Assembly: GCA_009760855.2 (NCBI GenBank)
Contig: WPIO01000052.1
Coordinates: 2,482,501 to 2,546,500, forward strand
Origin: Cristatella mucedo
Lineage: Eukaryota; Bryozoa; Phylactolaemata; Cristatellidae
DNA length: 64,000 bases
Direction of reading: 5' to 3'
Position numbers and translations under genes: made by a program
Notes under the pieces: generated by a model
Seen by the model: only the letters and a program-made list of their open reading frames with translations
Databases searched by the model: none
What the model was told of the DNA's origin: nothing
In this document: piece after piece, positions 12,199 to 22,829 of the stretch
Position numbering within the stretch: position 1 is the first letter of the stretch
Layout of the letters: each line of letters begins with the position of its first letter

Positions 12199-12610
12199 TC
12201 CTTTCCCGTAAACCGGCATGGCGCATCATCCAGAGGCAGAGCCAAAACTCTGATGGACCGTAAATACACCTCGGTCATAAATTGACCGAAGTGGTGATAA
12301 TACAACTGTAAACGCCATTGGCCCATGTGCTTACAACACGGCAATAAATCAGTCATATTTCACCTCGATCTCAAGATCACTAAATTATAACATGCAGCAC
12401 TACTAAAGTATCCCATTACAACATTGCCCTCGTAGCGGCGAGGAAGTATCATAGTGTGCCTGGGCCGAGGCCCTGGCTATGTTCTGTCGACTTCGGGTGC
12501 AGGGGCATCTCTTCCTGCCCTGGCACGACACCCTGGTCGAAAGCGTGGCGACGAACACCGTCGACCTCGATTCCAACACCCTCGCCCTCGATGGTCACCG
12601 TGCCTTTGGG

Positions 12611-13370
12611 TCACTCTATCGTGCAACTAGCGCCTGACAGCTTCATAGAAACTCTCTGGCCGACCGTATAGTGAGCCGCCCTAGTGCTCTGATTCGTTTG
12701 TGCCCTGGCGAGAGGGTTTATCCACTCATGGGAAAACAGCCTTCTGCAGGGCACCGATTCCTCGTCTAATCCTGTTTTTGGCGAGATTTTGTACCAATGC
12801 ACCATTGTCAGGACGTCCTTACCCGTTCGAGCAGCCATTCCTTCGATTATTATAGGATTCTGCTCAACCATGCCGTTGCCAGAAGGTTTATAGGCGCAAC
12901 AATAGGTTTGCTCAACGCCCCAACGGTCGAAAAGACAGTGCAGAGCTGTTGAACGAAAACTCGCACCGCTTTTCATGAGCAATTGCAGCGGAGGGCCTTG
13001 CTCCCAATAAATTTCGTGGCGATTTCGCACCAAGGAGTTTTCTCCCCATAAGGTATTTGCCTCCGCAGAGCGAACCGGCTGAGCCCACAATCTACTACAG
13101 ATGTTTGTGGCCCTTAAAATGTGTTACGTCGCAGACCAGGTGCTGCGAATTCTCGGATACATTCAGCACGTCTGGACTCCATGCGACTGGTGCAGGATCG
13201 ATCGACTTGCAACGAGGGCAAGCCTTCACGATGGCTTCGATGTCCTTTCACCGGATAATAACTTCCGGGTTGCACATTCAGGCAAAGTAGATTGTCCTGT
13301 CTACCCCAATGTGGTAAAGGCTGTGCAACTCTTTAAGTCGATGCTAACCGCTGGCTAAGACGTCTGCTCT
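12611..13370 (-). pseudogene. Retroelement integrase remnant
   Basis: The upstream part (about 13370-13100) keeps the zinc-binding pattern, with LYHIGVDRT followed by ACPRCKSIDP, and CDVTHFKGHKHL with the first catalytic Asp. The downstream part (13090-12611, open for 159 codons) has the second acidic region and a YKPSGNGMVEQN block, where other integrases have S-x-NG-x-x-E-R, so the catalytic Glu is kept. The two parts are in different frames. The C-terminal end (12611-12700, TVGQRVSMK) resembles the strand-rich integrase tail. Inactive as it stands. Confidence 0.8.
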
Positions 13371-13849
13371 GGAAGAGCGAGACAGCTTACATTCGCCCTC
13401 AGCCACTTCTGGGCAATGCGGGTCAGCTGGTACACTTTAGTGTCAGACGATCGCTGTGGTTTGTGGTTCTCTGTGCATGGCTAAGATAGTTGGGCTCGCC
13501 GGAACACTGCAAGTCAGGCAGACTGGTAGTGGCCTAGACGGGCCAGTGCACGGCTGTGGTCTGGCGGTTGTGGTTTATCCACAGGCCGGCTTTCTCCTCC
13601 AGCCGACTCACGGGATGAGTTGTGGCTGGGAGGGAGTGGGGGAGCAGGGAACGCCAACGTGGCAGAGGGCAGTTGTGTCTGGGAGAGCGCTGCAGGCGCA
13701 CGCGACAATGTATGTTCATGAGAACCAGCGTCGGTGTTCTGCCTGCGCCCGCGTACGTAGGCATTTGAGAGAGCACTGTTTAATCTACAATCGAACTAGG
13801 ATCACCGAAGCCTGCACTCCGAACTCAGACACCGTGTCGGCGATCAATT

Positions 13850-14060
13850 CTAGCCCGCGTCTGATGAGCGCCTCCCCCGTGCCGTGGGGTCGTACAGGCT
13901 TATCCCCAACCAGCATCAATTGTATTCATCCGTGGACAATTGCTGAATCTGTCCGAATCTCTACCTGCGGTAAGGATCGGACAATTGCCAGTTTGAGACC
14001 TTTGATGGCGGCCTCCAGCTCATCAAAGTTGATGTGGGCTCCGTCGTCAGCTTTCCACCG
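13850..14060 (-). pseudogene. Retroelement RNase H remnant
   Basis: The minus-strand frame reads AHINFDELEAAIKGLKLAI and then VEIRTDSAIVHG, matching the Glu and Asp catalytic segments of the RNase H domain found in pol polyproteins. A stop codon follows where homologues usually carry Trp (TGG to TGA). The family assignment rests on these two motifs. Confidence 0.7.
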
Positions 14061-14139
14061 CTATGAGGCATCCTCTACTATTCTGCACTGCTGCAGCTCT
14101 CAGCTTAGCCGCAATGGGACCCCTTGCCTTAGTGGGGTC

Positions 14140-14600
14140 GACTAGGGCGCCTAGTACAGACCCAGCTCCTGATCCGCCTAGCTCAGGTTAGAATGGAGCT
14201 TAATGCAGGCGATGCGGTTAGGAGATGGAGCGACTATTGTGCATGTCTTAGCGGGTTCGACTAGGACACTTAGTACAGGCCCGGCTCCCGTCCACCAGCT
14301 AAAGTTAGAATGAAGCCTGGTGCAGACGATTCGGTCAGGATGTGCACCGACTAATGTGCTGAAGTAGAAATAGCAGCTACTCGCGAGGTCAGGAGTTTAT
14401 AGGAGAGATAATATAATGGGACGACTGGCAGAGCTCGGGGCTGCAGCTTGGTAGTCGATGAGAGACTGCGCTTCGAGAGCACGAGAGATGAACCTACGGC
14501 GACGAACAGCTAAGTGCAACTTAGACTGCGAAGTTATGTTCTGCCGGCTACCCAGTTAGCTGCTCGTATCTTGGGGTGTTGTAGCGGCCCGCCTTCGGGG
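14140..14600. repeat. LTR-like repeat segment with an internal 117-bp tandem duplication
   Basis: Two units, starting near 14140 and 14256, share the phrases ggttcgactaggacacttag / gggtcgactagggcgcctag, a gtacag.cc.ggctcc block and a gttagaatg.agc block. The right part (14400-14590) matches 11650-11850. The segment breaks the pol reading order between RNase H and RT. Confidence 0.6.
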
Positions 14601-15059
14601 TTGGGACCATCGCTAGCGACGCTCGCATAGGATAGTTTATTATAAACGGGCTTCGGGAGTTCGTGCAGTTAACTCCGTCGGTCCGGTACGCGCCGCGTAA
14701 AGCGCTTTCGCTGGCGTGTAACCACTACTAACAGGCCCACGATAAACTGTCGCTTTCGGCGCCCAGTTGTGGCCGCTTGTGTTTTAACCGTGCTGCAGCG
14801 CTGCACTACACCGTCCACCGGTAGAGAGCCGGGGGACGAGCCAGCTTCTCTGTGCGGTTACAATTCTTTCTCCTAGATCGAGGCATGTGCCAATCGCAAG
14901 GCTGCAGGAGTCACACCAGATGGAACCATTTTCCAGGTTCGGTACATTCCAATTGCCTGAAACTGGATCATCAGCATGCAGCCGCTGCAGCAATGCACTC
15001 GCCATGGCTAGGACATTTGAACAAACGACTGAATCCCAGCAGACATCACCAGCGGCTCT

Positions 15060-15700
15060 CTTTAATTAACTGCAGGCCGGGCGAAGCCAGCCTGTCACTG
15101 GAAAATTCCCGATCAGCTGACCACATCACGAAAACAGCTCCTTACCTTCCTTCGGCCTGAATATACGAAGTCCAAGAACCTGTCCGTCGATGAGGGTTTC
15201 CGGTGGCTTTGCCTCCAAACTGAATATTCGAGAGCAAGTCGGTGACCTCAGCATTTGAGACGACGTTGTTGTTGACGACAACATCGTCAACAAACAAATC
15301 AGTGCCAGCGTGAGCTCTGGTTGATGGACAGAACCTTTGTCGTGATCGAGGTCATTATTTTTGGGGCGGCATTAAGTCCAAAACCTAGTCGCGTTAGGCA
15401 GTACCGACGACCCTTGTACTACACGACCTGATATTTCCAGAGTTTTTTGTCAACGCGCACCTGCAAATATTTGCCTATCGCAGGTCAATTACGCTCCCTC
15501 TCTCGCGAAGCCGTCGCCGGCCGCTCTGAGCTTAATGCTACACACGCCGCCGCCAGCCGTGTGAAGATAGTGAGACTGGAGATGCTGAGACTGGAGATAC
15601 ACCGATTCAATTCTCGGTAGTTGATCGCTGGCCTTACCTTACCCTTGCTTGCCTGTGCGACGGCCATCAGAGGGATCAGTTCACTAGAATGACCAGTGAA
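15060..15700 (-). pseudogene. Retroelement reverse transcriptase remnant
   Basis: The minus strand reads KGKVRPAINYRELNRCISS (start of the RT fingers, 15667-15485), FGLNAAPKIM (about 15395-15365) and LFVDDVVVNN (about 15303-15270), the last being the YxDD-type metal site with Phe-Val-Asp-Asp. Frameshifts separate these pieces. Confidence 0.75.
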
Positions 15701-15823
15701 TGGCTGTAGCCTGCATTCCTTGATTCACTCTTCCACTTTCTTTTCGTAATCGGCACGAATGTCCTCTGCCACACGGTACCAAGCGACACGATTTGTCGAT
15801 TCGGGTACGACAGCACGATTCGT

Positions 15824-16159
15824 TTACTCCCACGTGACTGACCAGCCTCCCGGACGGAACACTGCTTTAAAGTCCTTCTCGTTAATCAGCACATCAGCAG
15901 TCGACGGTGCTACAGCCTGATTGGCACCGACAGACGCCACCACTACTGCATTGGCATGCACTTGCTTTCCAGGAACGCCATCTGACACAAGGCAGTCCAG
16001 CACTATCATTCGTCCGCATAGGGCTACCGTCGCGACACACATTGATTTGCAAGCAGCAGTGGCTCCATTCATCACAATGACGTGCTCGCACGCTCGCCTC
16101 ACTCTCTCAGGGTTTGCAAGCGCCACCGAAAGGATGGACCTCGAGCACCCCGTATCCAC
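15824..16159 (-). pseudogene. Retroelement aspartic protease remnant
   Basis: Open for 111 codons on the minus strand, starting near MDTGCSRSILS. DTG is the retropepsin active-site triplet with the usual following Ser. The Asp protease flap and the second Gly block (around LDCLVSDG) are plausible. It lies in the expected place before reverse transcriptase. Confidence 0.7.
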
Positions 16160-16309
16160 TAGCCCAGAGGTGTCAGAGTTTTTTATGAGGACAAAAACCG
16201 ACTGGAAGGAGGGGACGAACAGGCGCAGTAATGCATGCTCTCCCCTAATCGTTTTTTGGCCATTTCGGTACGACGGCTCGATCCGGGCAGTTTGCAGCGA
16301 GAAGTTGAA

Positions 16310-18250
16310 TGCTCACACATTTCCCCGGCCCATTGCCGTGCATTGCCATCAATAAAACGTTCACAAACGATGAAAACTATGCACGCGCAGAGTTACATGT
16401 TACGTGGAAGGAGAGTTGGTTTCTTGCAGCCAATCTTGTCAATTTTCCACGGACTTCGCTATCGGCCCCGACCATTGCTATAGATTGCCGTGCATTGCTC
16501 ACAGTTAACGAGCCAAGCATCTTGAAAATGCCACGATTGCACTTTGGACGCAGCGAGATTTTATATGTAATGGCAATAGGGGCTTCGTGCTGCCAATATT
16601 ACCGACAACTTGCAGTGAGTTGGGGTATTGGCCCCGGCCATTGCTGTCGATTGCCATTTCCTTTCTCACGATTGTACGGTTGAAAGGGTATGATTGCACT
16701 TCAAACACAGTGCGCTGGGACAGGCAAGATAAATTTGATCGTGGCCCAGTCACTTTCCGGTGGTTTTCAATAGATCATAGTGAATTTCGGTATTTGCCCG
16801 GGCCATTGCCGTCGACTGCCATGCATTGCCCAAGATAGAATGGTCAGAGCGGGTTGAAAGTATGTGGACGCCCAGTGAGACCTTATGTAGAATGAGCATT
16901 GGAGCTTGGTGCAGCAGATTTCTCTTCGATTTGCCACGGATTTCAGTATTGGTCCCTGCTATTGCTCGATTGCCGTGCATTGCTGACAATTAACGTGCAA
17001 AAAAACTTGACAGTCTACGATTGCACTTTTAGCACAAAGACATGTGAAATGCGATAACAATCGGCACTTCGTGCAGCCAATTTGTGGTCAACTTGCGATG
17101 GATTGTCGAGGATTGCTCTTCGAGCCGAGCCGTTGCCATAGATTGCCGTGCATTGCCCCATATTGTAACAGCGAAATTGATTAAAATGATGTGCTTGACT
17201 TTAAACAGTGTGCTTTTTAACATGAATTCAAAATTGGAGCGTAGCAAAACCGATTTCAAGGCATTTTGCATCAGATTGCTGTTGATTGTGGTATTTGCCC
17301 GGGCCATTGCAGTCGATTGCGCTGCATTGCTGCAGAATGGTGGAGGCAATTGTAGAGAAATTGTGTGACTAAACAATAAACAAAGATTAGAGAAATGTGC
17401 AATCACCATTAGAGCTTAAATTGTACGTATTCTGATCGTTTCGCGGTGGGTTTCCGTGGATTGACGTAGTGGCCCGAGCCATTGGCATTGATTGTAGTGC
17501 ACTTCTACAGAATGGTCGAGGCAATATAAGTGAAGTTATACGAGTACACAATAGCCGAAGAGTAGAGCAGCATGGAATCATAATTAGAGCCTCTATTGTT
17601 TGCGTTCTGGTCGCTGTGCTGCGGATTGCAGATGATTGGGGTGTATTTCGGTATGGGACCGGATCGTTGCAGTCGATTGCATTACATTGCATAAGAAAGC
17701 GTGTGCACAACGGAGTAAAATTTTGTGGGTGCCCTCTAAACTGAGTCTAGCCCTATAAGCAATGTCAATTAGATCTTCGCGATGGCGATTTCAGGATGAT
17801 TTGCAGTGAAATAGAGTGGATTGTGGTAGTTTCCCAGGTCATTTTAGGTCATGCGAATTGCTACAGTTCGAGGACGCAAATGTTTTTAATTTTGTGTGAG
17901 TGTGCACACAACGCGATGCACTTTGATAAAATGCAATAAAAAATGGAGCTCGGTGAAAACTATTTCGATTTTTTGCGGTGGATTTGGTGGATTTAAGTGG
18001 ATGAGGTATTTGCCCAGGCTACTGCAGTCGATTGCAATGCATTGCACGAGAACGGCAGTGCCAATGCAAGTGAAATTTTTTTTAACTGCAATTGTCACAG
18101 ATGTCGACGTCGTATGCAATCAAACAAGGAGCTTTTCGAGCAGGATTTCTCTCGTTGTGCGGTGGAACTCGGTGGATTTCGGTGGGTTGCGGCAGTGCAA
18201 TGTTATTTCAGTGGACATCGTGAGAACGCGTAGGCAGAATCACTCGAAAT
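16310..18250. repeat. Satellite-like tandem array, about 12 degenerate units of about 170 bp
   Basis: A core phrase close to gcccgggccattgccgtcga followed by ttgccgtgcattgc recurs near 16331, 16472, 16638, 16803, 16959, 17131, 17303, 17479, 17663, 17838, 18019 and 18190. Spacings run from about 141 to 184 bp, mostly 156-184. Between cores other words recur in the same order: a gattgcacttt-like word, then ggagcttggtgcagc / ggcttcgtgctgcc, then a cgatttgccacggattt word. The units are diverged from each other, so the array is old. The repeated minus-strand peptide (variants of NARQSTAMARANT) is a by-product of the repeat, not evidence of a gene. Confidence 0.85.
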
Positions 18251-18450
18251 TGTCTGGGTAAATTGTAAATGTAGCGTAGTTTGATATTCAAAACTTTTTT
18301 GAGCTGTCTGAAGCTATAACTTAGGTTAATTACATATGGAAGAGCACCCACCGGGCCCCTTTGCATAAGCGACTGGTGCTGGGACTTTTGAAGCGATGTT
18401 CGTCAATGGCAATCGGTGGTCTTGCCGATCCCATCCTGTCTGCCTTAAAT

Positions 18451-19490
18451 TCAGTTAGACAAGTCAAGACGGAATGTCACAAATGCATGAATCAATTTAG
18501 ATCTAGTATATCTGCCTAAGCAAGCCCGAATTTTGCCAATGTTATGTAGCTGGAAGTAGGCAGACTTGACTGTAGAGCTGATGTAGTCGTCTAATGACAG
18601 GTCACTTTGGAACGTGACAGCTAGGTTTCGTGCAGATCCAAAAGGAGATATGCTGGCGGAGCCGATTTTGAGCGTTAGTTTTTTCAATTTCTGAATTACA
18701 CTTGGTTTACCCGTGACTAGTAAGTTAGTTTTATCATCGCTTAGTTTAAGAAAATTTGCTGTCATCCATGTGCGGATGTCATTAATACATGCAGCAAGGA
18801 AGTTGAAAGAATTCGACGTGCTGGAGGGCTGGGAGGGATCAAAGCAAAGGTACAACTGAGTATCATCTGCACATAAGTGAAAGCCTGCATTGTGCTTGGC
18901 AATCACATCGGCAAGAGGGGGAGTATAACTGTGAAAAAATCCAAACCAAGCACAGATCCCTGAGGTACCCCCATATTTCAGAGGTTCTTCGGATGATCTT
19001 TGTCCATTCAAATTAATACTCTCACATCACGGTTCACACTGAGATACGTCCTGAACCATTGCAATGCAGTGCTGTTGATTTCCATGTGATATTAGAGGTG
19101 CTCAAGAAGGACTTTGTGATCGATAACATCAAAAGCTGCCGAAAGATCGAACAAAACAAGCAGAGATACTCTAAGTACGCATTCCTATGTAGGTCGTTTT
19201 ACACCTGAAGCAATGTGCTCTGGGGAGTCGGTGGAGTGATTAGCTCTAAAACCAGACTGGAACTTACTAGCAAGGTTTGAGGTTTCAATGTATATGTTCA
19301 GCTGATCTGGTACGACCCGTTTCACTGTCGTTTATCTGAACGAGGCGGGCGACACTTGGCGAAAGTTGCTCAAGTTCTCTTGGTCTAGTGTTGCTTTCTT
19401 GAGCAGCCGTCTGACTACAGCCTTTTTGAAAGGTGCTGGGACATGAACTGAGGCTAATGACATATTTACTATGTTAGCTAAGTTAGTTTA
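18451..19490 (-). mobile_element. LINE-I copy D, RT region without a tail
   Basis: On the minus strand it covers RT fingers (19470-19200, including SKFQSGFRANHST), the palm with VLFDLSAAFDVIDHKVLLE (about 19170-19110) and an open frame of 186 codons (19011-18451) containing CADDTQLYLCFDPSQPSS, i.e. the YADD site as CADD. It stops at 18451 before the usual C-terminal block and has no 3' tail, so it is truncated at both ends. Confidence 0.88.
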
Positions 19491-19494
19491 ATGC

Positions 19495-20200
19495 CTACTT
19501 ATACACAGAGCTATTGGGTACTGCTGCTGCTACGGTGGATCAAAATTTACGTCCAAATTAACGATGAGAAACTGGCAGAGCAACATCAATGATTAGTGAC
19601 AGAGGATGCCAATGGACTCTGCTTTCCACAGAGCCTCGGATTTTAGTATAGATTTGGCTTGTCAACCGCGGTCACACCTTGGGCGAATAAAAATGGTATG
19701 TCATAGCTAAAAATTGAGATCGTTGTCTTATCTTCATTAATCAAGTATAGCACCAGGCATGTCAAGTAGACATCATAACTGCTTCTGTTTAGGTGGAAAA
19801 TTTTGTTTTTACTTGGCTGACTTGGTAAGCCGTAGCTGAGATGCATTCTGTGAGTAGAATACCGGTATAAAAAGCGGCTTCTTGAGCAGCAATTAGTATC
19901 GTGCTGCAGCAGCCAAGCCCTTTTGACGTCTGAAACTTGCGCTCAGTTTTCAGCCAAGATGCTGATGTAGCCACCGCCACCAAAGCGTGGCCTGCTTAGC
20001 CGTACGTCTCCTGCTTGCTTATTTCGCGTGTACTAAGATGCAAAGGTTCTCGCTTTCTAGAGTTCTAGCTTGCCCTGGGGCTACTAGAGTGAGGGCTTAG
20101 TGGTGCCGGGCGTGCCGTCGTCGGCAGAGCGCTGCAGCTGTCGTTCTGTCGCCATCGGCGAAACGGATATCGCTCGGAATTTTGGTCGAAATCAGAGGCC
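19495..20200. other. No feature recognised
   Basis: Short reading frames only. This is the 3' flank of the sulfotransferase gene on the minus strand; no clear polyadenylation signal could be assigned. Confidence 0.4.
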
Positions 20201-20201
20201 G

Positions 20202-20530
20202 TCACTCTGGATCTTGGAGCAGATGGAGCGGGTAGTCAAAGGCTTCGCAGTCCGCCTTGTACAGCTCGGTCAGTAGTGACATCGTTTTGCCGTCGAGCGA
20301 TCTATACAGTTCGCTATACCACAGCAATGACACGCCCGCCTTCTCGTGGTCCTCTTTGGTGGCTCCCATGAAAACGCCCTCGTACAAAACTTTAAGCTGT
20401 CCGTTGTACAGGCCGATAGCCTTCAGCATCTGACGGAAGTCGTCGTTCATCGTCTTGACCTTTGCTGCAAACATATTCGTGCGTTCTCCGATATTTTTCT
20501 TAAACACGACGTCTATGCATTGCACATCAT
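20202..20530 (-). CDS. Carbohydrate sulfotransferase, C-terminal exon (copy 2)
   Basis: The minus-strand frame, open from 20612 to the stop at 20202, ends with KVKTMNDDFRQMLKAIGL, then a variable part, then LLTELYKADCEAFDY. This matches the conserved end of HNK-1 ST/CHST8-14 proteins, where GKYET(M/L)..D leads to a helix and the protein ends near LY..Y..DF..F.Y. It lies about 400 bp downstream of exon 1 on the same strand, so I read it as the second coding exon of the same gene. The exact acceptor is not settled: candidate AG ends lie near 20540, 20510 and 20460. No partner is visible for copy 1, whose own second exon would be outside the window. Confidence 0.7.
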
Positions 20531-20957
20531 TGAGATAGAGGCTAGCTAAACAAATTGTGTACAAAGATCTGCTGATACGCACTCGCTCAGAAGTAAGTGG
20601 GTAACATTTCACAACCTATGTGTTCCTTTAGAGTCCTGCAGCAGGCAAATACTAAGTCTCTGCTGCAAGCGCCTTAATGGAGGCTAATCTCTTTTGCCGA
20701 TATGCAAATAAAGCCGTTTGATCAGCTGCTCACTACTTTGAAAATTTAAAATTGACCGTCATATTGAACGCCCTCAAGTTTCAGTTAGGTAAAAGGGCAA
20801 GGTTTCCTATCCAGCGAAGCCGCATATCTCAGCTCGCTGTGCTCAACGCACTAAAGCGCTTCATTGTACAAATGCGTTCGCAGCCCTACAATGAAGCAGA
20901 CACAAGCGCCAAACTACTGAAGCAGACGTAAGCGCACTCTGCGATACTTGCCTATAA

Positions 20958-21773
20958 TTAATCTTCCTCCCTCTGTCGCTCTGTCGCTCTGTCGCAAAAG
21001 TTGCAAAGACTAAACTGGAGAGCGAAATGCTCGTCGACTCGCTGACCGTTCTTTGCTTGAGAAGTGATGCAGGTTATGAATTGCTGAAAGCTAATAGGCA
21101 TGCTCGCAGTGATGTTCACTCCATTGAACTCGTAGCAATTTCTGGACACGTTAGATCGCTGCACGACTACCTTGTCAATGTAGGCAGAAACCAGCCGACG
21201 CCACGGGTTCCTCACAACAATCACGGACGAGTTTGCAACGAAATTCATGGCAGTTGCATTCAGAATGCCGGTCACGCAGAGATGGATTTCCTCGCGATCG
21301 CTCGTCTTCATGCACTTGACGCGAGATATTTTTCCAAGGAAGTACTTCCACGCCGTGGAGGCGCACTTAGGTATCGGACAATACCAGACGCCGAGCGAGG
21401 CCTCAGCGAGCGGGGCCACCGGTCGCCTCGAGGCGGCGATGGCGAGCACCTGCACCCGATGCGAGTTGCAGTAATCCACCAGCTGCTCGAGCCGTCGCGT
21501 GTGCACGATGCCCGGCCAAGCGACTGCATTAGCAACGCACAATGCTGACTGGCCGTCACCGCTGCCTTCACCGCCAGCGATTGAAACAGGGAAGCCGACA
21601 GCTTGACCATCGACCTTGGGCTCAGCGATGGGATCAGCCAGGCCGTAGTAACAAGGCCGGTCGTAGGTCGTTGGTCTGAGGTTTGCCAGCCATCGCAGGG
21701 ACAGGGCCACGAAGGAGCCGAGCAGCAGCAATGCCGCGGCCACCTTGCAGGAGGTTCGCACGAGGCTCGCCAT
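20958..21773 (-). CDS. Carbohydrate sulfotransferase (HNK-1 ST/CHST8-14 type), exon 1, copy 2
   Basis: From the ATG at 21771-21773 this frame gives 271 residues. Residues 1-30 (MASLVRTSC, then VAAALLLLGSFVAL) form a short cytoplasmic end plus a single signal anchor, so a type II Golgi membrane protein is expected. PIPKCASTAWK is the 5'-phosphosulfate motif and VVRNPWRRLVSAYIDK the 3'-phosphate motif of PAPS-dependent carbohydrate sulfotransferases; N-glycosylation sequons (NAT, NSS, NVS, NIT) are present. I chose this start because the longer open frame upstream begins only at a GTG. Near its end the repeat gtcgctct (plus strand, 20975-20998) has one unit more than in copy 1. That 8-bp gain shifts the frame after LCNFC into RATERQREED and a stop, before the likely donor (aa|GTATCG near 20950). 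Unless splicing starts earlier, this copy makes a protein without its C-terminal exon. Glycan substrate unknown. Confidence 0.8.
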   Translation of the reverse strand: MASLVRTSCKVAAALLLLGSFVALSLRWLANLRPTTYDRPCYYGLADPIAEPKVDGQAVGFPVSIAGGEGSGDGQSALCVANAVAWPGIVHTRRLEQLVDYCNSHRVQVLAIAASRRPVAPLAEASLGVWYCPIPKCASTAWKYFLGKISRVKCMKTSDREEIHLCVTGILNATAMNFVANSSVIVVRNPWRRLVSAYIDKVVVQRSNVSRNCYEFNGVNITASMPISFQQFITCITSQAKNGQRVDEHFALQFSLCNFCDRATERQREED

Positions 21774-22155
21774 ATCTGCACAAGCCGTCGAGAGGTCGTC
21801 CGCCCGCGACCTTTTAACTTCCGGCCTGCAAAGAATAGCTCTCGTGTTGGACGTCACACGTAGCGCGGCGTCTACACTTTCATGCACCGGTCGAAACGGG
21901 TGAGCGTTTATGCTTCAGACCTCTGGTATCTAGGGTTTTTTAATCAGCTCCCAGTGTTATTCTTTTTTTGTGGTGTCATTCATTGTAGCGTTTCGGGGTG
22001 TCGTAGCACCTGCCTGGCTGATCAGCTTTTAATTATTTACTAATTTCATTTACTCCTTTTGCCACTCAGTGCCATTTTAGCAGAAATATCCACGCATTTC
22101 TTAAAAGCAAATCAATATGAAGTAGTTTGAATGAACGAATGTGAGCGTATGCTTA

Positions 22156-22270
22156 ATAATAATAATAATAATAATAATTCATTTGTATAGCGCCCCAAGA
22201 GAACTTAATCTCTATTCAGGCGCTTCATATGCTGTGTATTGACTCTTGACTCTTATTGACTCTTGACTCT
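22156..22270 (-). mobile_element. SINE-B/LINE-type 3' tail insertion, absent from copy 1
   Basis: Begins with (aat)8 on the plus strand and, read on the minus strand, carries gcgcctgaatagagattaag and ttctcttggggcgctatac, the tail found on SINE-B. It sits at the point where copy 1 reads gtatgcttattgcttag (1240-1256) without interruption. A short run of tattgactcttgactct repeats (22238-22275) lies at its right edge. Confidence 0.85.
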
Positions 22271-22829
22271 TATTGAGCACCGAGCCACTACTGATCTTCA
22301 CAACGATCCCGGTCAAAGTGAGAATTCTATTGGTTGCTGGAAAGCCTCGACAGTAGTGAGTATTTTTCTAAATTGCAATCCCTCAGAAGAACTTCGGTCA
22401 ACTGTATCGAACGATAGTGAGTAGTTGTTTTTTAAATTACAATCCCTTCAAAGGATTTTGGCCGACTAAATCGAATAGGTAAATAACTTCTATCTGTCAG
22501 ATTTATTTGTTGCTCACCTGACTTTTGAAGCAAATATTCAACCAGTTTATGAGTGACCTTAGCGGCTGCGAGTCAACTATCAGACAATGACGAAATGGCA
22601 AATTGAGATCCACACGCCAATTCTAGCCAAGAGAAATCACTCAACTTATATACACCTGGTATATGCCTGGTTTTAGATTGTCAACAGGACTCTGCTACTC
22701 GGGACGCCTCTGCTGCGATCCCCTTTCCAACCTTTCATAATTGGTAGATTTCTGCAAAACAATACTCAATTACAACAATACTACAACAATAAACTACATA
22801 CTACATACTACAACAATACTTAAATGCTC

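Larger units (their letters stand above)
12440..16200 (-). mobile_element. Decayed LTR retrotransposon pol region (Ty3/gypsy-like)
   Basis: Read on the minus strand the order is protease (16159-15824), reverse transcriptase (about 15700-15060), RNase H (about 14060-13850) and integrase (about 13370-12611). This is the Ty3/gypsy gene order. All domains are interrupted by stops or frameshifts, and a block resembling an LTR-like repeat (14140-14600) sits between RT and RNase H. I therefore read it as an old, inactive and partly rearranged copy. Flanking LTRs could not be paired with confidence. Confidence 0.8.
20880..22690. repeat. Segmental duplication, copy 2
   Basis: Partner of 1-1640, same orientation. 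It has extra sequence relative to copy 1: the SINE-B tail insertion at 22156-22270, 51-54 bases in the sulfotransferase exon, and a partial internal duplication around 22340-22450 (tcgacagtagtgagtattt / cgaacgatagtgagtagtt). Confidence 0.85.

Noticed and set aside
13456-14145. Open frame of 229 codons on the plus strand
   Set aside because: Antisense to the RNase H and adjoining pol sequence; no domain on the plus strand.
16310-18250. CRISPR array, because of the regular repeats
   Set aside because: The repeats are about 170 bp apart and diverged over the whole unit, without short constant repeats and unique spacers, and the genome is eukaryotic.
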